Source: Panaeolus papilionaceus (lineage: Eukaryota > Basidiomycota > Agaricomycetes > Agaricales). From it: a stretch of DNA of 64,000 bases. Of the stretch, positions 54,660 through 64,000 are shown piece by piece. The stretch lies in assembly GCA_015501605.1 (NCBI GenBank), contig JADNRZ010000035.1, positions 1-64,000 of the forward strand, read 5' to 3'. Positions within the stretch are counted from its first letter, which is position 1, and each line of letters opens with the position of its first letter. The notes under the pieces were generated by a model. The model made no database searches. It had not been told where the DNA came from and saw only the letters and a program-made list of their open reading frames with translations. A program made the translations under genes and the position numbers.

Positions 54660-57600
54660 GAACCCCTGCATACTCAAGCCCTCCTTGACTCCGGAGCGGC
54701 TGGCATATTCATCGACCAATCATTTGCGAAACTCCACGGCTTCCCCCTGACTCCACTCAGAACCCCAATCCTAGTCCGAAACGTTGACGGCACTGCGAAC
54801 AAGAAGGGTACAATTACCCACCGAACGACTCTAAACCTGAAGATCTACAACAAGATCAAGAAGACCGATTTCCTAGTAACTGGGTTAGGAAATCAGAAGA
54901 TTATCTTGGGACTACCCTGGTTGCAGGACACGAACCCCGAGATCGACTGGAAGAATGCCTCCCTGAACTGGCGGACCCCGATCGAGGACGAACTCGACAG
55001 AGAAGATTGCCTGAACAGCACGAAGAACCCGATTCCCGACTGGTACCCAACCAACTCAATTATCATCAAAGAACGAACCATCTCTCAACTGGAACTCCAC
55101 ATTAAGAAGATGCTTGGAAAGAACACGACCCTGACCAGACCCGACCAACTTACAACCGACGACCTGATCATCTCCTTTATGGAAGGGGAACCGACAGAAG
55201 AAACCAAAGAAATCTGGATCGACACAACTCTGACACATTCCCAAGCCTTTGCTCAGAAATTTGACAAGAAAACCGACAAAACCGACCCGACCAAGATCGT
55301 TCCACCAGAATACCACCCTTGGATTTCCGTTTTCAGTGAAGAAGCCTCTTCAACCTTACCAGCGCACAAACCCTGGGATCATGAGATCAAGCTCAAACCT
55401 GATTTTGTCCACAAATCCGCCAAAGTTTACTCCCTCAACCGAGAACAAGATGATGTCACCAAACAGTTCCTCGATGAACACCTTGCCAAGGGAACCATCC
55501 GACATAGCGAATCCCCTGAAGCCGCAGGATTTTTCTATGTTGCAAAGAAGGATGGCAAACTACACCCATGCCAAGATTACCGACATTTGAACGAAGGAAC
55601 CATTAAAAACGCCTACCCTCTCCCCCTTGTCACTGACCTTATGGATAAACTCCGAGACGCCAAATATTTCACTAAACTTGACGTTCGATGGGGCTACAAC
55701 AATATCCGAATCAAGGAAGGAGATGAATGGAAGGCGGCCTTCAAGACCAAGTACGGACTCTTTGAACCCCTTGTTATGTTCTTTGGCCTCTGCAACTCCC
55801 CAGCGACCTTCCAATCAATGATGGACAACATCTTCATCCAACAAGTCGAAAACGGTTATATCATCATCTACATGGACGACATCTTGATCTATGCCACAAA
55901 CGAACAGGACCTCGAAAAATACACCAAAGAAGTACTCCAGATCATGAAAGAAAATGACCTCTACTTGAAACCCGAAAAATGCGAATTCAACAAAACCAAG
56001 ATCGCCTACCTAGGATTTATCATTGAACACAACAAGATCTCCATGGACCCCGCCAAGATCTCTGGTATTAAAGACTGGCTGACCCCAAAAACCCTCAAAC
56101 AAGTCCGGTCGTTCCTAGGCTTTGGCAACTTCTACCGAAAATTCATCCGACACTACTCCGATCTTGCTAGACCCCTGAACGACTTACTCCGAAAAGACCG
56201 ACCTTTCATCTGGACAAAAACTCATCAGACCGCATTCGACAACCTCAAAGACCGATTCAGTAAGGAACCAGTCCTCGCGATGCCCGATCAGAACTGACCA
56301 TTTCAAATCGAGGCCGACACATCTCAATATGCTCATGGAGCTGTTCTCACCCAAACCGACAGCAACAGAAAACAACACCCTGTATGTTTCCTCTCTCGTT
56401 CTTTCTCTCCAGCCGAACAGAACTACCAAGTCTTCAACCGAGAACTCCTTGGAGTTATTCGAGCGCTCGAAGAATGGAAACATTACATCCTGGGATCCCC
56501 CACATGACTGTCGTACACTCTGACCACAAGAACCTCATGTACTGGCGCTCCCCCCAGAACCTTAACCAACAACAAGCAAGATGGTTCCTTATCCTCTCTG
56601 AATACGACATCAAACTCGAACACATGCCTGGCCATAAAATGATCCAATCTGACGTGCTCTCATGACAACCTGACCTTATTCCAGAAGGAGAAAACGAAGA
56701 AAACACCGACATCACTATGCTCCCAGAAACCCTGTTTATCAACCTTATCGACACCGAACTCCAGAAACAAATCACCAAAGCACAACCCCTCAACAAGAAC
56801 ACCATGGAAGCTCTAGAAACACTGTTGAAGAATACCAATGTCACCTCCGGCACCTCGATCAATGATTGGTCCTTCGAAGAAGGACACCACGGGAAACTAC
56901 TCTTCTACAAAGACAAGGTCTACATCCCGAACGACCAAGAGCTTAGAAAATCCATTGTCATGCACTTCCACGATCCCGTCACTGCTGGACATCCTGGCCA
57001 AATCGAAACTTACAACGCCGTTGCCACATCATATTGGTGGCCTGGTATGCATCGATTTATCTCCGCCTACGTCAAAGGATGCTCCACATGCCAACAGTTC
57101 AAGATCAATCGGAACCCCGCACGACCCACTTTGATGCCGATCCCCGCTCCAGAATCATTAAAACCCTTCGCCCAGATGTCAATGGACCTAATCACCGACC
57201 TACTGCCATCCCTCAGATACGACTCTATTCTATCCGTGGTGGACCACAGCCTTACGAAGAGGGTAATTCTTATTCCTTGCTCCAAAACGATCACCGCCGA
57301 AGGCACAACCAAACTTTTACTTGATAACCTTTACAAAAGATTTGGACTCCCAGACTCTATCACTTCAGATCGCGACCCCAGATTCGCAGCCCACGCCTTC
57401 AAAGAACTCCTCAGACTCCTCAACATCGAATCCAAACTTTCCACAGCCTATCACCCCCAGACAGACGGCACCACAGAATGTTTTAACCAAGAAATCGAAG
57501 TATACCTCTCCATCTATTGTATCACAAACCCCGAATCTTGGCCCGATGCACTCCCCACTCTTGAATTCACTCATAACAACCGACGACACTCCGACCACGC

Positions 57601-58213
57601 TCATTCCCCTTTCGAACTTATGCTAGGAACAAGTCCTACACAGATCCCCTTGGCCTTCGAACACACGGTCTACCCTTCTGTGGACAAGAAGCTCGCTTCC
57701 CTCCTCAAAATCCGACAGGAAGCTATCACCACTCACACATTCGCCAGAAATAGAATGATCAACTTCAGCAAGAATCCGTTCATGCCATTCAAGAAAGGAG
57801 ACCTAGTCTGGCTGGACTCCCGAAACCTGAAACTCGGGCACAATAAGAAGATCTCAACCAAAAGAGAAGGACCATTTCCAATTACCGAAGTTCTGGGACC
57901 TGTCATGTACCGCCTCAAGCTCCCAAACTATTGGAAGATCCACAACGTATTTCACGCCACTCTTCTCTCCGAATATTCTGAAACACCTGAACACAGACCA
58001 AACTTCCCCCAACTGCCACCAGACATCATCAGTGGAGAAGAAGAATACGAACTTGACCGAATTCATAAACACTGTGGAAAGCAGAACAACAGAGAATACT
58101 TTGTGTCATGGAAAGGTTTCACACTGTTCCACAATTCATGGGAACCAGAATCTCACCTTGCCAATGCCCCTGACATTCTCCTACCTTATAAGAAGTGTCA
58201 CAAACTTACCTAG
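54660..58213 (+). pseudogene. Pol of element A, main part
   Basis: Continues from 46866. Retropepsin LLDSGAAGIFID, RT with YMDDIL, RNase H, integrase with finger and D-D-E core, and C-terminal chromodomain (EEEYELDRIHKHCGK, FVSWKGFTLFHNSWEPE), ending at 58213. Defects: TGA near 56295-56297 (DQN-stop-PFQIEAD), a frameshift near 56506 (after ALEEWKHYILGSP), and TGA near 56662-56664 (VLS-stop-QPDLIPEG; B has SRRPD). The integrase frame 56717-58213 is open. One catalytic-core neighbour differs (TTECFNQEIE for TTERYNQEIE). Confidence 0.9.
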
Positions 58214-58253
58214 ATTCCCCAGTTCAACCAACAACTACTTCTCTACAAACAAC

Positions 58254-59495
58254 ATGACTACCACCTCTGCTCTCAAATCCTCATCCTCTTCCTCTTCCTC
58301 GTCCACCCCCAAATCCATTCGAATCCACTCTCCAGCTCAAGGTTCCTTCTTGGACCCTCCCACTGTCGCTTCTCCAGTTTTTCCCCAATCAATGTCCAAT
58401 GAGGAATTTATCGCTCACACCAAAACCCTCATCGCCGAAGCCAAACAACAAGGACGCCTCCTTGAAGAAGAAGCCAATCGACGTGAAGCCTCTTCATCCA
58501 AAATTCCTGAGATTCAAAGTCTCGACAACGTCCTCAACACCCTCGTCCAAGCCCACGAGAATACTATCGTCAATGGGAATGACCCCAAACTCACCAATAT
58601 CCTTTATCAAGCTAAAGGATGGGAAATGCCCTCCGTCACCCCTGGTTCCACTCACGACCGCACCACCATCACCTTTGAAGAGTTCGTAGACATCTTCTGC
58701 ACACAAGAAGACTACAATCTCCTCACCTGGAAACTTCCTTTCTCCAACCACCATCTACCCCACTTCCGGTTCATGGACAACAACATCAACGAAATCAAGA
58801 AACAAATCCTCAAGTTGATGGCAATCTGCGACAACCTCTGCAGAAAAGCAACTGACAACTGGGATGTTGGATGCAGCCAATTCGAGGCCTTCTGCCAACA
58901 GCACTTCAACAACCCAGATTGTAGAAACCGCCTCATGGAGCTCATCGTCGAACAAAGGAAGAAGTACGCCAGTCATGAACCCAACGACAATTATACCTTC
59001 AAACATAACAAAAACCCCTCCTACGACTACTCCTATCCGATTCCTCAACAACCAACTCTATCAGAACTCCTTTCCCGAGATCCCAAGAATCTATTCAACA
59101 ACCTTGATCCCATTGTCACCAGCAATCTCGTCGCCCTCATGAAACAAGGACTCCAACTCTGCTTGAAGTGTCCCGTCCCTGACCATTTCATAACAGACTG
59201 TCCCAACTTCATCTGTTGGAACTGCAAAAAGGAAGCTCCTGGACATCGCCTCAGAGAATGCCCAGGCCCCGTCGTCAAGACTAGGAAGGGAAAAAGGAAA
59301 GCCACCTCTCACTGACTTTCACCTCCTAATCTGTGGACCAAACTTAGCCCTTGGGACCGAATGGACAGGGAATCCAAAGAACGAGGAGAATGGTGTCCCA
59401 GATCCTCTACTAATAATGATGGTTCTTGGCGCGATGATTTCTTCGACTATGACAACGACATGTGTGATGAGGCCATCCACAACATCAACACCTGA
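58254..59495 (+). pseudogene. ORF3 of element A: double zinc-knuckle protein (one late stop)
   Basis: ATG at 58254, 41 nt after the pol stop. Open to a TGA at 59313-59315; the same frame continues 60 codons to a second TGA at 59493-59495, and this tail (SWRDDFFDYDNDM) matches the tail of the B protein, so the first stop is a mutation. Shared with B: a serine-rich start with SIRIHSPAQGS, TFEEFVDIFCTQEDYNLLTW with KLPF, WDVGCSQFEAFC, and two knuckles CLKCPVPDHFITDC and CWNCKKEAPGHRLREC with the same CX4H and CX6H spacings. A has an extra helical segment near residues 40-110. No membrane segment. Confidence 0.85.
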
Positions 59496-59526
59496 TTGAG
59501 GTCAATCAGTCTTAGTATGGGGGTAA

Positions 59527-60075
59527 TGTTACGTCGTCTCTTGCTTTCTCTATCTTTTTCCTATCTTATCTGGACTACTATCTCTCTTCATCTTATCTTC
59601 GTGTACTATCATCTCTCTTTGTACTTATATCTCATCTACTTCCTATCTCCAGACCCCCACATCTTCCTCCTAACCCCGACTCTCACTCCACCTTCATTCC
59701 TGCTGTCGCTCCACTTCATTCTCCTATCTATGACTCAGTTTCTTACTTATCCTTCTCACCCTTATGACTCATTCTTACTGCGGACTACATTCCTGACTCA
59801 CCTTATCTACTTGGCGTTTACACGCACAGCCTCGTTAGATACCTATATAAACACTGTAGTTTATACCATTGTTCTTTAGCTAGTTCTTTAACTTCGAATA
59901 GAACCACAACTTCTACGACGATCTTACTCTTCTCGCTCTCTTCTAAGACAATACCAGCATAGCGTGCGTACGCAGTGGCATTCTTAGAACGATACTCGAA
60001 TCCTATCGCACGACTGAATCGACTCCGACTAGTCCAAAGGCCTTAACCGCAAGCGTCTGTCGGGCTACTGTAACA
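59527..60075 (+). repeat. 3' LTR of element A (549 bp)
   Basis: Same ends and TATA box as the 5' LTR. Preceded by TATGGGGGTAA (presumed polypurine tract, 59516-59526) and followed by the duplication TGGAT. Confidence 0.95.
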
Positions 60076-61159
60076 TGGATAGGCTAATGATATGTCAGTT
60101 TAATAACCTACATGACAGCATAATTAAAAAACCATACCTGATTTGTTGCGATCACCCATTCAATCGCTGCTGTTTTGAACCCCTCACCAGTATACTTCTC
60201 TGGTTTATCTTGAGGTGTTGCAACAGTAAAATGCTCCCCCATCTGGGTTTGCTGCTTTTTGCTTGCTTCAGCTGCCTCCTTGCATCGCTTTTCAGTGTCG
60301 TGTGGCAATATAGACTGAAAGTTATTCAGATTTGCCCAATTAAGGTAAACACCCTGTATATTAGTCAATACATGGTCTTGTTTCAAAGATACCAAAGACG
60401 TACCTGATGTTTTGAGGACATATGTCTTCACATGGTGCTATGCTCTCCTGAGCATGGTGTACCATCCTTACAGGTCAGACATAAAACCTGCTTTTGCCCG
60501 TTTTTGGATGCCATTTCCTCAAAGAACTCGTGGAGGTCAGCAGTTGGATTCATAGTGTTCAAAAACTTTGCTTGGTCTTCTTCGTCGTCACTGACGTCAA
60601 CCTGCATACTCTCTGTGTTGAACAGTTTACATTAGATGTTAAGATCTCAATAGTGAGTAAAGCAACTCACCTTTCTCAACACTTTTTTTCTTCTTTAATC
60701 TCTTCCTGGCTTTCTGTTTTTTCATTGGGGTCACACTCTCTCCATCCCCACTCTCATCTTCTCCACTGGCTGAAGAATTCTGGATGTGTTCTGAACCTGA
60801 TGATGATGAAACTACCCTTTTGAGGGGCCGTGTTGCTTGCGAGGGGCTGTGTACCCAGTCCATGTCCACTGCATCCTTCCATGAGCCATCAGGATTGTGT
60901 GCACAGGCATCCTCCAGGAGTACATCCGTCCCTGGTATGAAACCTGAAGTGGGTGTAGGTTGATGTGTTGAAGGAGGAGGTGGAGTGGCAGGAGACTCAG
61001 ACAATGACAAGGGAGTTCCTAGAGTCAATTTATGAGCAACTCAGAATGAAAATATGACTGAAAAAAAAGTGTACCTGTGCTTTTAGTGAGAGGCTCAGGG
61101 TAATCTTTCCCTAGAGCATGACTGGTAGGCTTTTTGACTTGGATTGATGAGCACTGCAT
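60076..61159 (-). pseudogene. hAT transposase, N-terminal exons
   Basis: A plausible start ATG at 61157-61159 opens a short exon (MQCSSIQVKKPTSH...), then an intron from about 61075 to 61026 and a proline/serine-rich exon with GTPLSLSESPATPPPPSTHQ and a nuclear-localisation-like KKQKARKRLKKKKS. A later exon has a BED-finger-like pair (CLTCKDGTPC and downstream H residues), then TSGTSLVSLKQDHVL and FKTAAIEWVIATNQ. An intron of about 54 bp (GTATGG...ATTAG) leads to PIQVFEHP, which continues at 44494. The split by element A falls a few bases after the acceptor. Confidence 0.75.
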
Positions 61160-61739
61160 GGTTGTGTGGTGTTACAAACAGGGAACAGAAGTGCTAGAAT
61201 GAAGATGGGGTGAGCTTTTATATCCCAATTATTTTTTTTGGATTGCCTACACAGGTTTATGAATCAGCCACTTGTTGGCTGTGCACATTAGGTGCCAAGA
61301 TGTACCTAGGACATTGCTATTGGACAGGTAAAGGAAACCACATGTGCGGTTAGACGGCAATTGGAATTTGAAATGGACTGGGTAATCACACTGGCAAGAC
61401 AGAGAGTAACTGGGAGGGCTGTGAAAAGAGTTGAGTGGAGGAAGGGGGAGTAAGAAGTGGAATGAAGGAGAGGACATGGCAAGCAAGTGATGATGGTGGT
61501 CAGAAAGAAAGAAGTGTAAACGTGTTTGGAGTGATACTCAGTCACTGATCAGACATGAAAGAACTTATTCTGGAATTATCTAATACTTTTATTATATAAT
61601 CTGTAACTAAGTTATTTCATTGAACATTGGTGATACATCCCAACCACACTTCAGTGTTTCCCCCTGTCCCTCCTACCTCAATGTGAATTATATACTACAT
61701 AACATGTACAGCTAAAAAGTCTATTTTTCAGGTTGTTTT
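61160..61739. other. hAT 5' region, no further gene seen
   Basis: Promoter side of the transposase gene. Purine-rich around 61430-61510. Frames on both strands are short and without family features. Confidence 0.4.
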
Positions 61740-61901
61740 TGAGAGTAAAAGCCGCAGCCCAGGTCCAGGCCTCAGGCTTTTCGAAACATGAGCCTGAGCC
61801 TTGAGCCCTCATAGGCCTGACCTCAAGGCCCAGCTCAGCTCGGCTTTTTCAGGCCAGGCTAGGCTGGCTTTAAGGCTTTGAGCCAGGCCTGCACACCACT
61901 A
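61740..61901. repeat. hAT right end: subterminal repeats and TIR
   Basis: Words AGCCTGAGCC, AAGCCTGAGG and AGGCCTG repeat as at the left end; the inverted TIR occupies 61886-61901 and is followed by GTTGAGTG. Confidence 0.75.
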
Positions 61902-62051
61902 GTTGAGTGTCAACGTAGGAGTTCATAGATAGGCTTTCTTAGGATCTCAGGGTAGTAGCATGCCTTGTAGACTCGTTAATATAAGAGGTGTTTATTGACG
62001 AAGGTCCAACTTAAGTGCTAGTCATGACCTAATAAGTTCTAAGGTCCTGAC
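61902..62051 (-). repeat. LTR E, copy 2, right part
   Basis: Continuation of the LTR beyond the hAT. A minus-strand TGTCAGGACC at 62042-62051 may be the LTR start, but no target duplication confirms it. Confidence 0.35.
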
Positions 62052-62779
62052 ACACAACTCCAAGACATTCAACTACTGTCTGCAGTCCTCATAGATGTTC
62101 CAAGATCCCTCAAATGATGGTTTTACATTGTTTTCAAGGGCTGAACACATTTTCGGCATATCACTGTCTGCTAAGCCAAAAATCAAGATCTTGGGGCAGA
62201 ATATTATTTTGGTACTTTGCACCCCAATACTTCAACATACATTGAGTCACTATGAAATATCACTGGGAACTACACACAATATGCTGATAAGGTGTTTGAG
62301 GTTCAAGAGAGTCAAGGAGGGGTCTGACCTCAAATTTGATAGTTACAAGGCCTTTGGAAGGCACTTGTGACTTTGGTAGCACGAGATAAGGCTGTGCGAT
62401 CATTTACAGTGATTTTACTAAAAACTACCAAAAATATCATTTTTCTGCAAAATTCATGGATTTTTTGACTTGGGGAACGGATTTGACAACTGACTGCTGA
62501 CCGATTTTGTCCTGACAGAGGGCTTGCTGACTGCTGACAGACAAATAACTCTGATTGGTACAGTAGCAGGGAATTGTTCAACATGCAAACAGTAGCGATG
62601 GAATGTGAACAAGGCAAATTTATTACACAAATGATAAAATTTAAAATGTTTTGAGTATACTTCCAAGTCCCAATGGTTAAGATGTACGACGGAACTGGGT
62701 TGACAGAGATGAGCAGATGGCAAGTTAGACTGCGTGTATGTCATTGTTCCAAGAAAAGCAAATTGGGAATGAGATATCA
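62052..62779. other. No gene seen
   Basis: AT-rich, no recognisable repeat or coding frame. It separates the transposon nest from the candidate gene at 62780. Confidence 0.3.
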
Positions 62780-63270
62780 TTAAGGGCTTTTATTCAGGAC
62801 GCGAAGAATGGTCTATCCGAAAAGACACGTCAACGGAATTAATATCCGACCAATAAAACAAACAAGAGAGGTACGTACTTTGAGAACACGACCATATATG
62901 GCGCCCTCGACGTTGGCTTCATCATCATCATCGGCGTTAGTAACGGCCGTAATCTGTGGGGAAAGGTCATTAATAAAACCCCTAGGTGCGAACATAGGCT
63001 GTACAAATACGAACACTGGTGGTTGGAACGCCCGGTTGAGGAACAGAGTCGCGTAAACGGATAGCACGCTGTTAGAAAAGAGAAAGGAGCGCGTCAAAAG
63101 TGGGGGAAAAAAAACAGAGAGGAGGTTTTTCGTACCAGTAGGTTCGAAGGTACAGTGGGAGACACCAAGTGAAAATCGGGTTTAGCCTTCACATGCTGGT
63201 TGGGGAGAAATGATGGGTGCGTGTGAATCACGAATGAAAGTGAAGGGAAGGGCAATTGAGAGAGCGACAT
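62780..63270 (-). CDS. Candidate small host gene, four exons
   Basis: Minus-strand exons 63270-63136, 63068 to about 63015, 62953-62879 and 62812-62780 are all in phase 0. They are separated by introns of about 67, 61 and 66 bp (GTACGA...ACAG, GTTCGT...CACAG, GTACGT...GATAG). They give a protein of about 99 residues starting MSLSQLPFPSLSF and containing ITAVTNADDDDEANVEGAIY, ending NKSP-stop. The first exon is 45 codons long and open from its ATG. The second donor is weak; an alternative donor 21 bp further on would add seven residues. I do not recognise the protein. It may be a complete small gene or the 5' end of one cut short by the repeats at its 3' side. Confidence 0.35.
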
Positions 63271-64000
63271 TGGTGGCAGAAACTTGAAGGAGCGTATAGA
63301 GGGCAGGAGAGGGAGGTTTTGGGAGAGAAGAAAAAAGGAAGGGAGAAAAGACCCTTGAAAACGAAACAGGGATTTTTAATGCCTTAAATCATAAACCAGG
63401 AAGAGGGTGGTAAGGATTTGATGACCGAACCAAATCGGGTGTTGGCCCTGTCAAACTAACTAACCCTTGTCGCCAACTCCTGCTACACATATCCAGACTC
63501 CAAAGGTTGAACGACAACGCAAAAAAATCAGGCAAAAATCCCGCAATGCGACGGAAGAAGATAACGTGAGGTGAAGAGCGAGTAATCCCATTGCTGGCTA
63601 CGCAATGTGCGTTCGTTCGGTTGGGGTGCCAGAAGCCAATGCTGGCTGTGGTTTCTCCTTCAACTCAACAACAACGCGGATAAAAATGCGTAAAGGCTAC
63701 ACAGGTATCAACCAGCCTCTCTTTCGACAATAAATCCAGCTGGTGGTCCCTCGCATGAAGACGAATGAACAGAGAAAGGAAGGCGGCGAGGGCGGAGCCA
63801 ACGTTGCTCGTTGAAGACGAGGTTTGGAATGGGTGCTTATCACCCGAGAAACGAGCCGAGGGCCAGAACGAGTAGGTTTATTGGGAGGTGGGGTATGTAT
63901 ACACATTCGCAAGCAGTACAAGCACTCACTCTTGACCAGGACCGCAATTCTAGTCATCTATCTCGCTCATGGCTCATGGGCTGCCATGTATTTCCTCCCA
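63271..64000. other. Upstream region of the candidate gene, no gene supported
   Basis: Less AT-rich than the rest of the right flank, with more CG-containing words, as expected near a host gene. The minus-strand frame 63697-63957 is proline/arginine-rich and unconvincing. I see no clear core promoter. Confidence 0.3.

Larger units (their letters stand above)
44495..60075 (+). mobile_element. Gypsy chromovirus element A (contains element B)
   Basis: Two 549-bp LTRs (44495-45043, 59527-60075) and the duplication TGGAT (44490-44494, 60076-60080) delimit the element. Without B (7793 bp plus its 5-bp duplication) it is about 7.8 kb. Gene order: gag, pol with chromodomain, ORF3, polypurine tract (GGGGGTAA before 59527). 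Stops and a frameshift in gag, pol and ORF3 make it defective. The LTRs differ by about five C/T changes, clustered at their 3' ends. Confidence 0.95.
30609..61901 (-). mobile_element. hAT transposon, interrupted by nested retroelements
   Basis: The ends are TAGTGATGTGCAGGCC (30609-30624) and, inverted, TAGTGGTGTGCAGGCC (61886-61901), one mismatch in 16. The flanks are the 8-bp direct repeat GTTGAGTG (30601-30608, 61902-61909). A minus-strand hAT transposase gene with introns is readable in pieces at 61159-60076, 44494-44405, 43999-43781 and 32814-30790. Subtracting the insertions, the transposon is about 4.3 kb, a normal size. At least one in-frame stop lies in the transposase, so it is probably inactive. 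Confidence 0.9.

Noticed and set aside
63697..63957. 86-codon minus-strand ORF
   Set aside because: Arginine/proline-rich, no family, no splice context; not distinguishable from chance.
1..64000. CRISPR arrays, rRNA or tRNA genes, bacterial operons
   Set aside because: Looked for by eye and not seen; the repeats present are transposon ends, satellites or minisatellites.

Overview
The window looks like a repeat-rich, gene-poor block of a basidiomycete (probably Agaricomycete) nuclear genome. The evidence is Ty3/gypsy chromoviruses, a Tad-like LINE, hAT and Tc1 remnants, introns of 50-70 bp, and decayed copies of protein families that I associate with mushroom genomes (FunK1-like kinase, trypsin-like repeated family). 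I see no rRNA, tRNA, CRISPR array or bacterial-style operon. The only candidate host gene is a small four-exon model at the far right (62780-63270, minus strand).

Left part (1-29550): a degenerate tandem array of about 180 bp period (540-1815); a C-rich tract; a truncated gypsy element 'D' (2390-5051, minus) lying against a long LTR 'E' (5057-5920); a LINE reverse transcriptase pseudogene split by a 2.37-kb non-autonomous hAT (7417-9786, 8-bp target duplication); a 959-bp element with perfect 29-bp terminal inverted repeats (10033-10991); copies of a 350-bp LTR family; a 922-bp element with palindromic subterminal repeats (16277-17198); decayed hAT, Tc1, trypsin-like and FunK1-like pseudogenes (19.3-26 kb); a TGATTTGG-rich minisatellite (27.56-28.15 kb); and a broken gag-like gene next to a second, inverted copy of LTR E.

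Right part (29550-62051) is one deep nest. LTR E is split by a hAT transposon (30609-61901, 8-bp duplication GTTGAGTG). Its intron-bearing transposase gene is itself split by three insertions: a palindromic retroelement 'C' (32815-43780, duplication AATGT), a solo LTR (44000-44404, duplication CTGTT) and gypsy element 'A' (44495-60075, duplication TGGAT). Element A in turn carries gypsy element 'B' (46867-54659, duplication GAACC). Every junction can be read to the base, so the order of events is clear: LTR E, then hAT, then C, the solo LTR and A in unknown order, then B inside A.

Elements A, B and D are chromovirus-like with three genes: gag, pol (protease, RT, RNase H, integrase, chromodomain) and, in A and B, a third ORF between pol and the 3' LTR that encodes a protein with two zinc knuckles. 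All three elements have a primer-binding site that is a perfect 13-nt complement of a sequence about 30 nt downstream of the LTR TATA box, which is the arrangement of Tf1-type self-priming. B has an intact 1205-codon pol and nearly identical LTRs, so it is the youngest insertion. C is two nearly identical element halves in head-to-head inverted orientation, about 10.8 kb in all, within a single target duplication.
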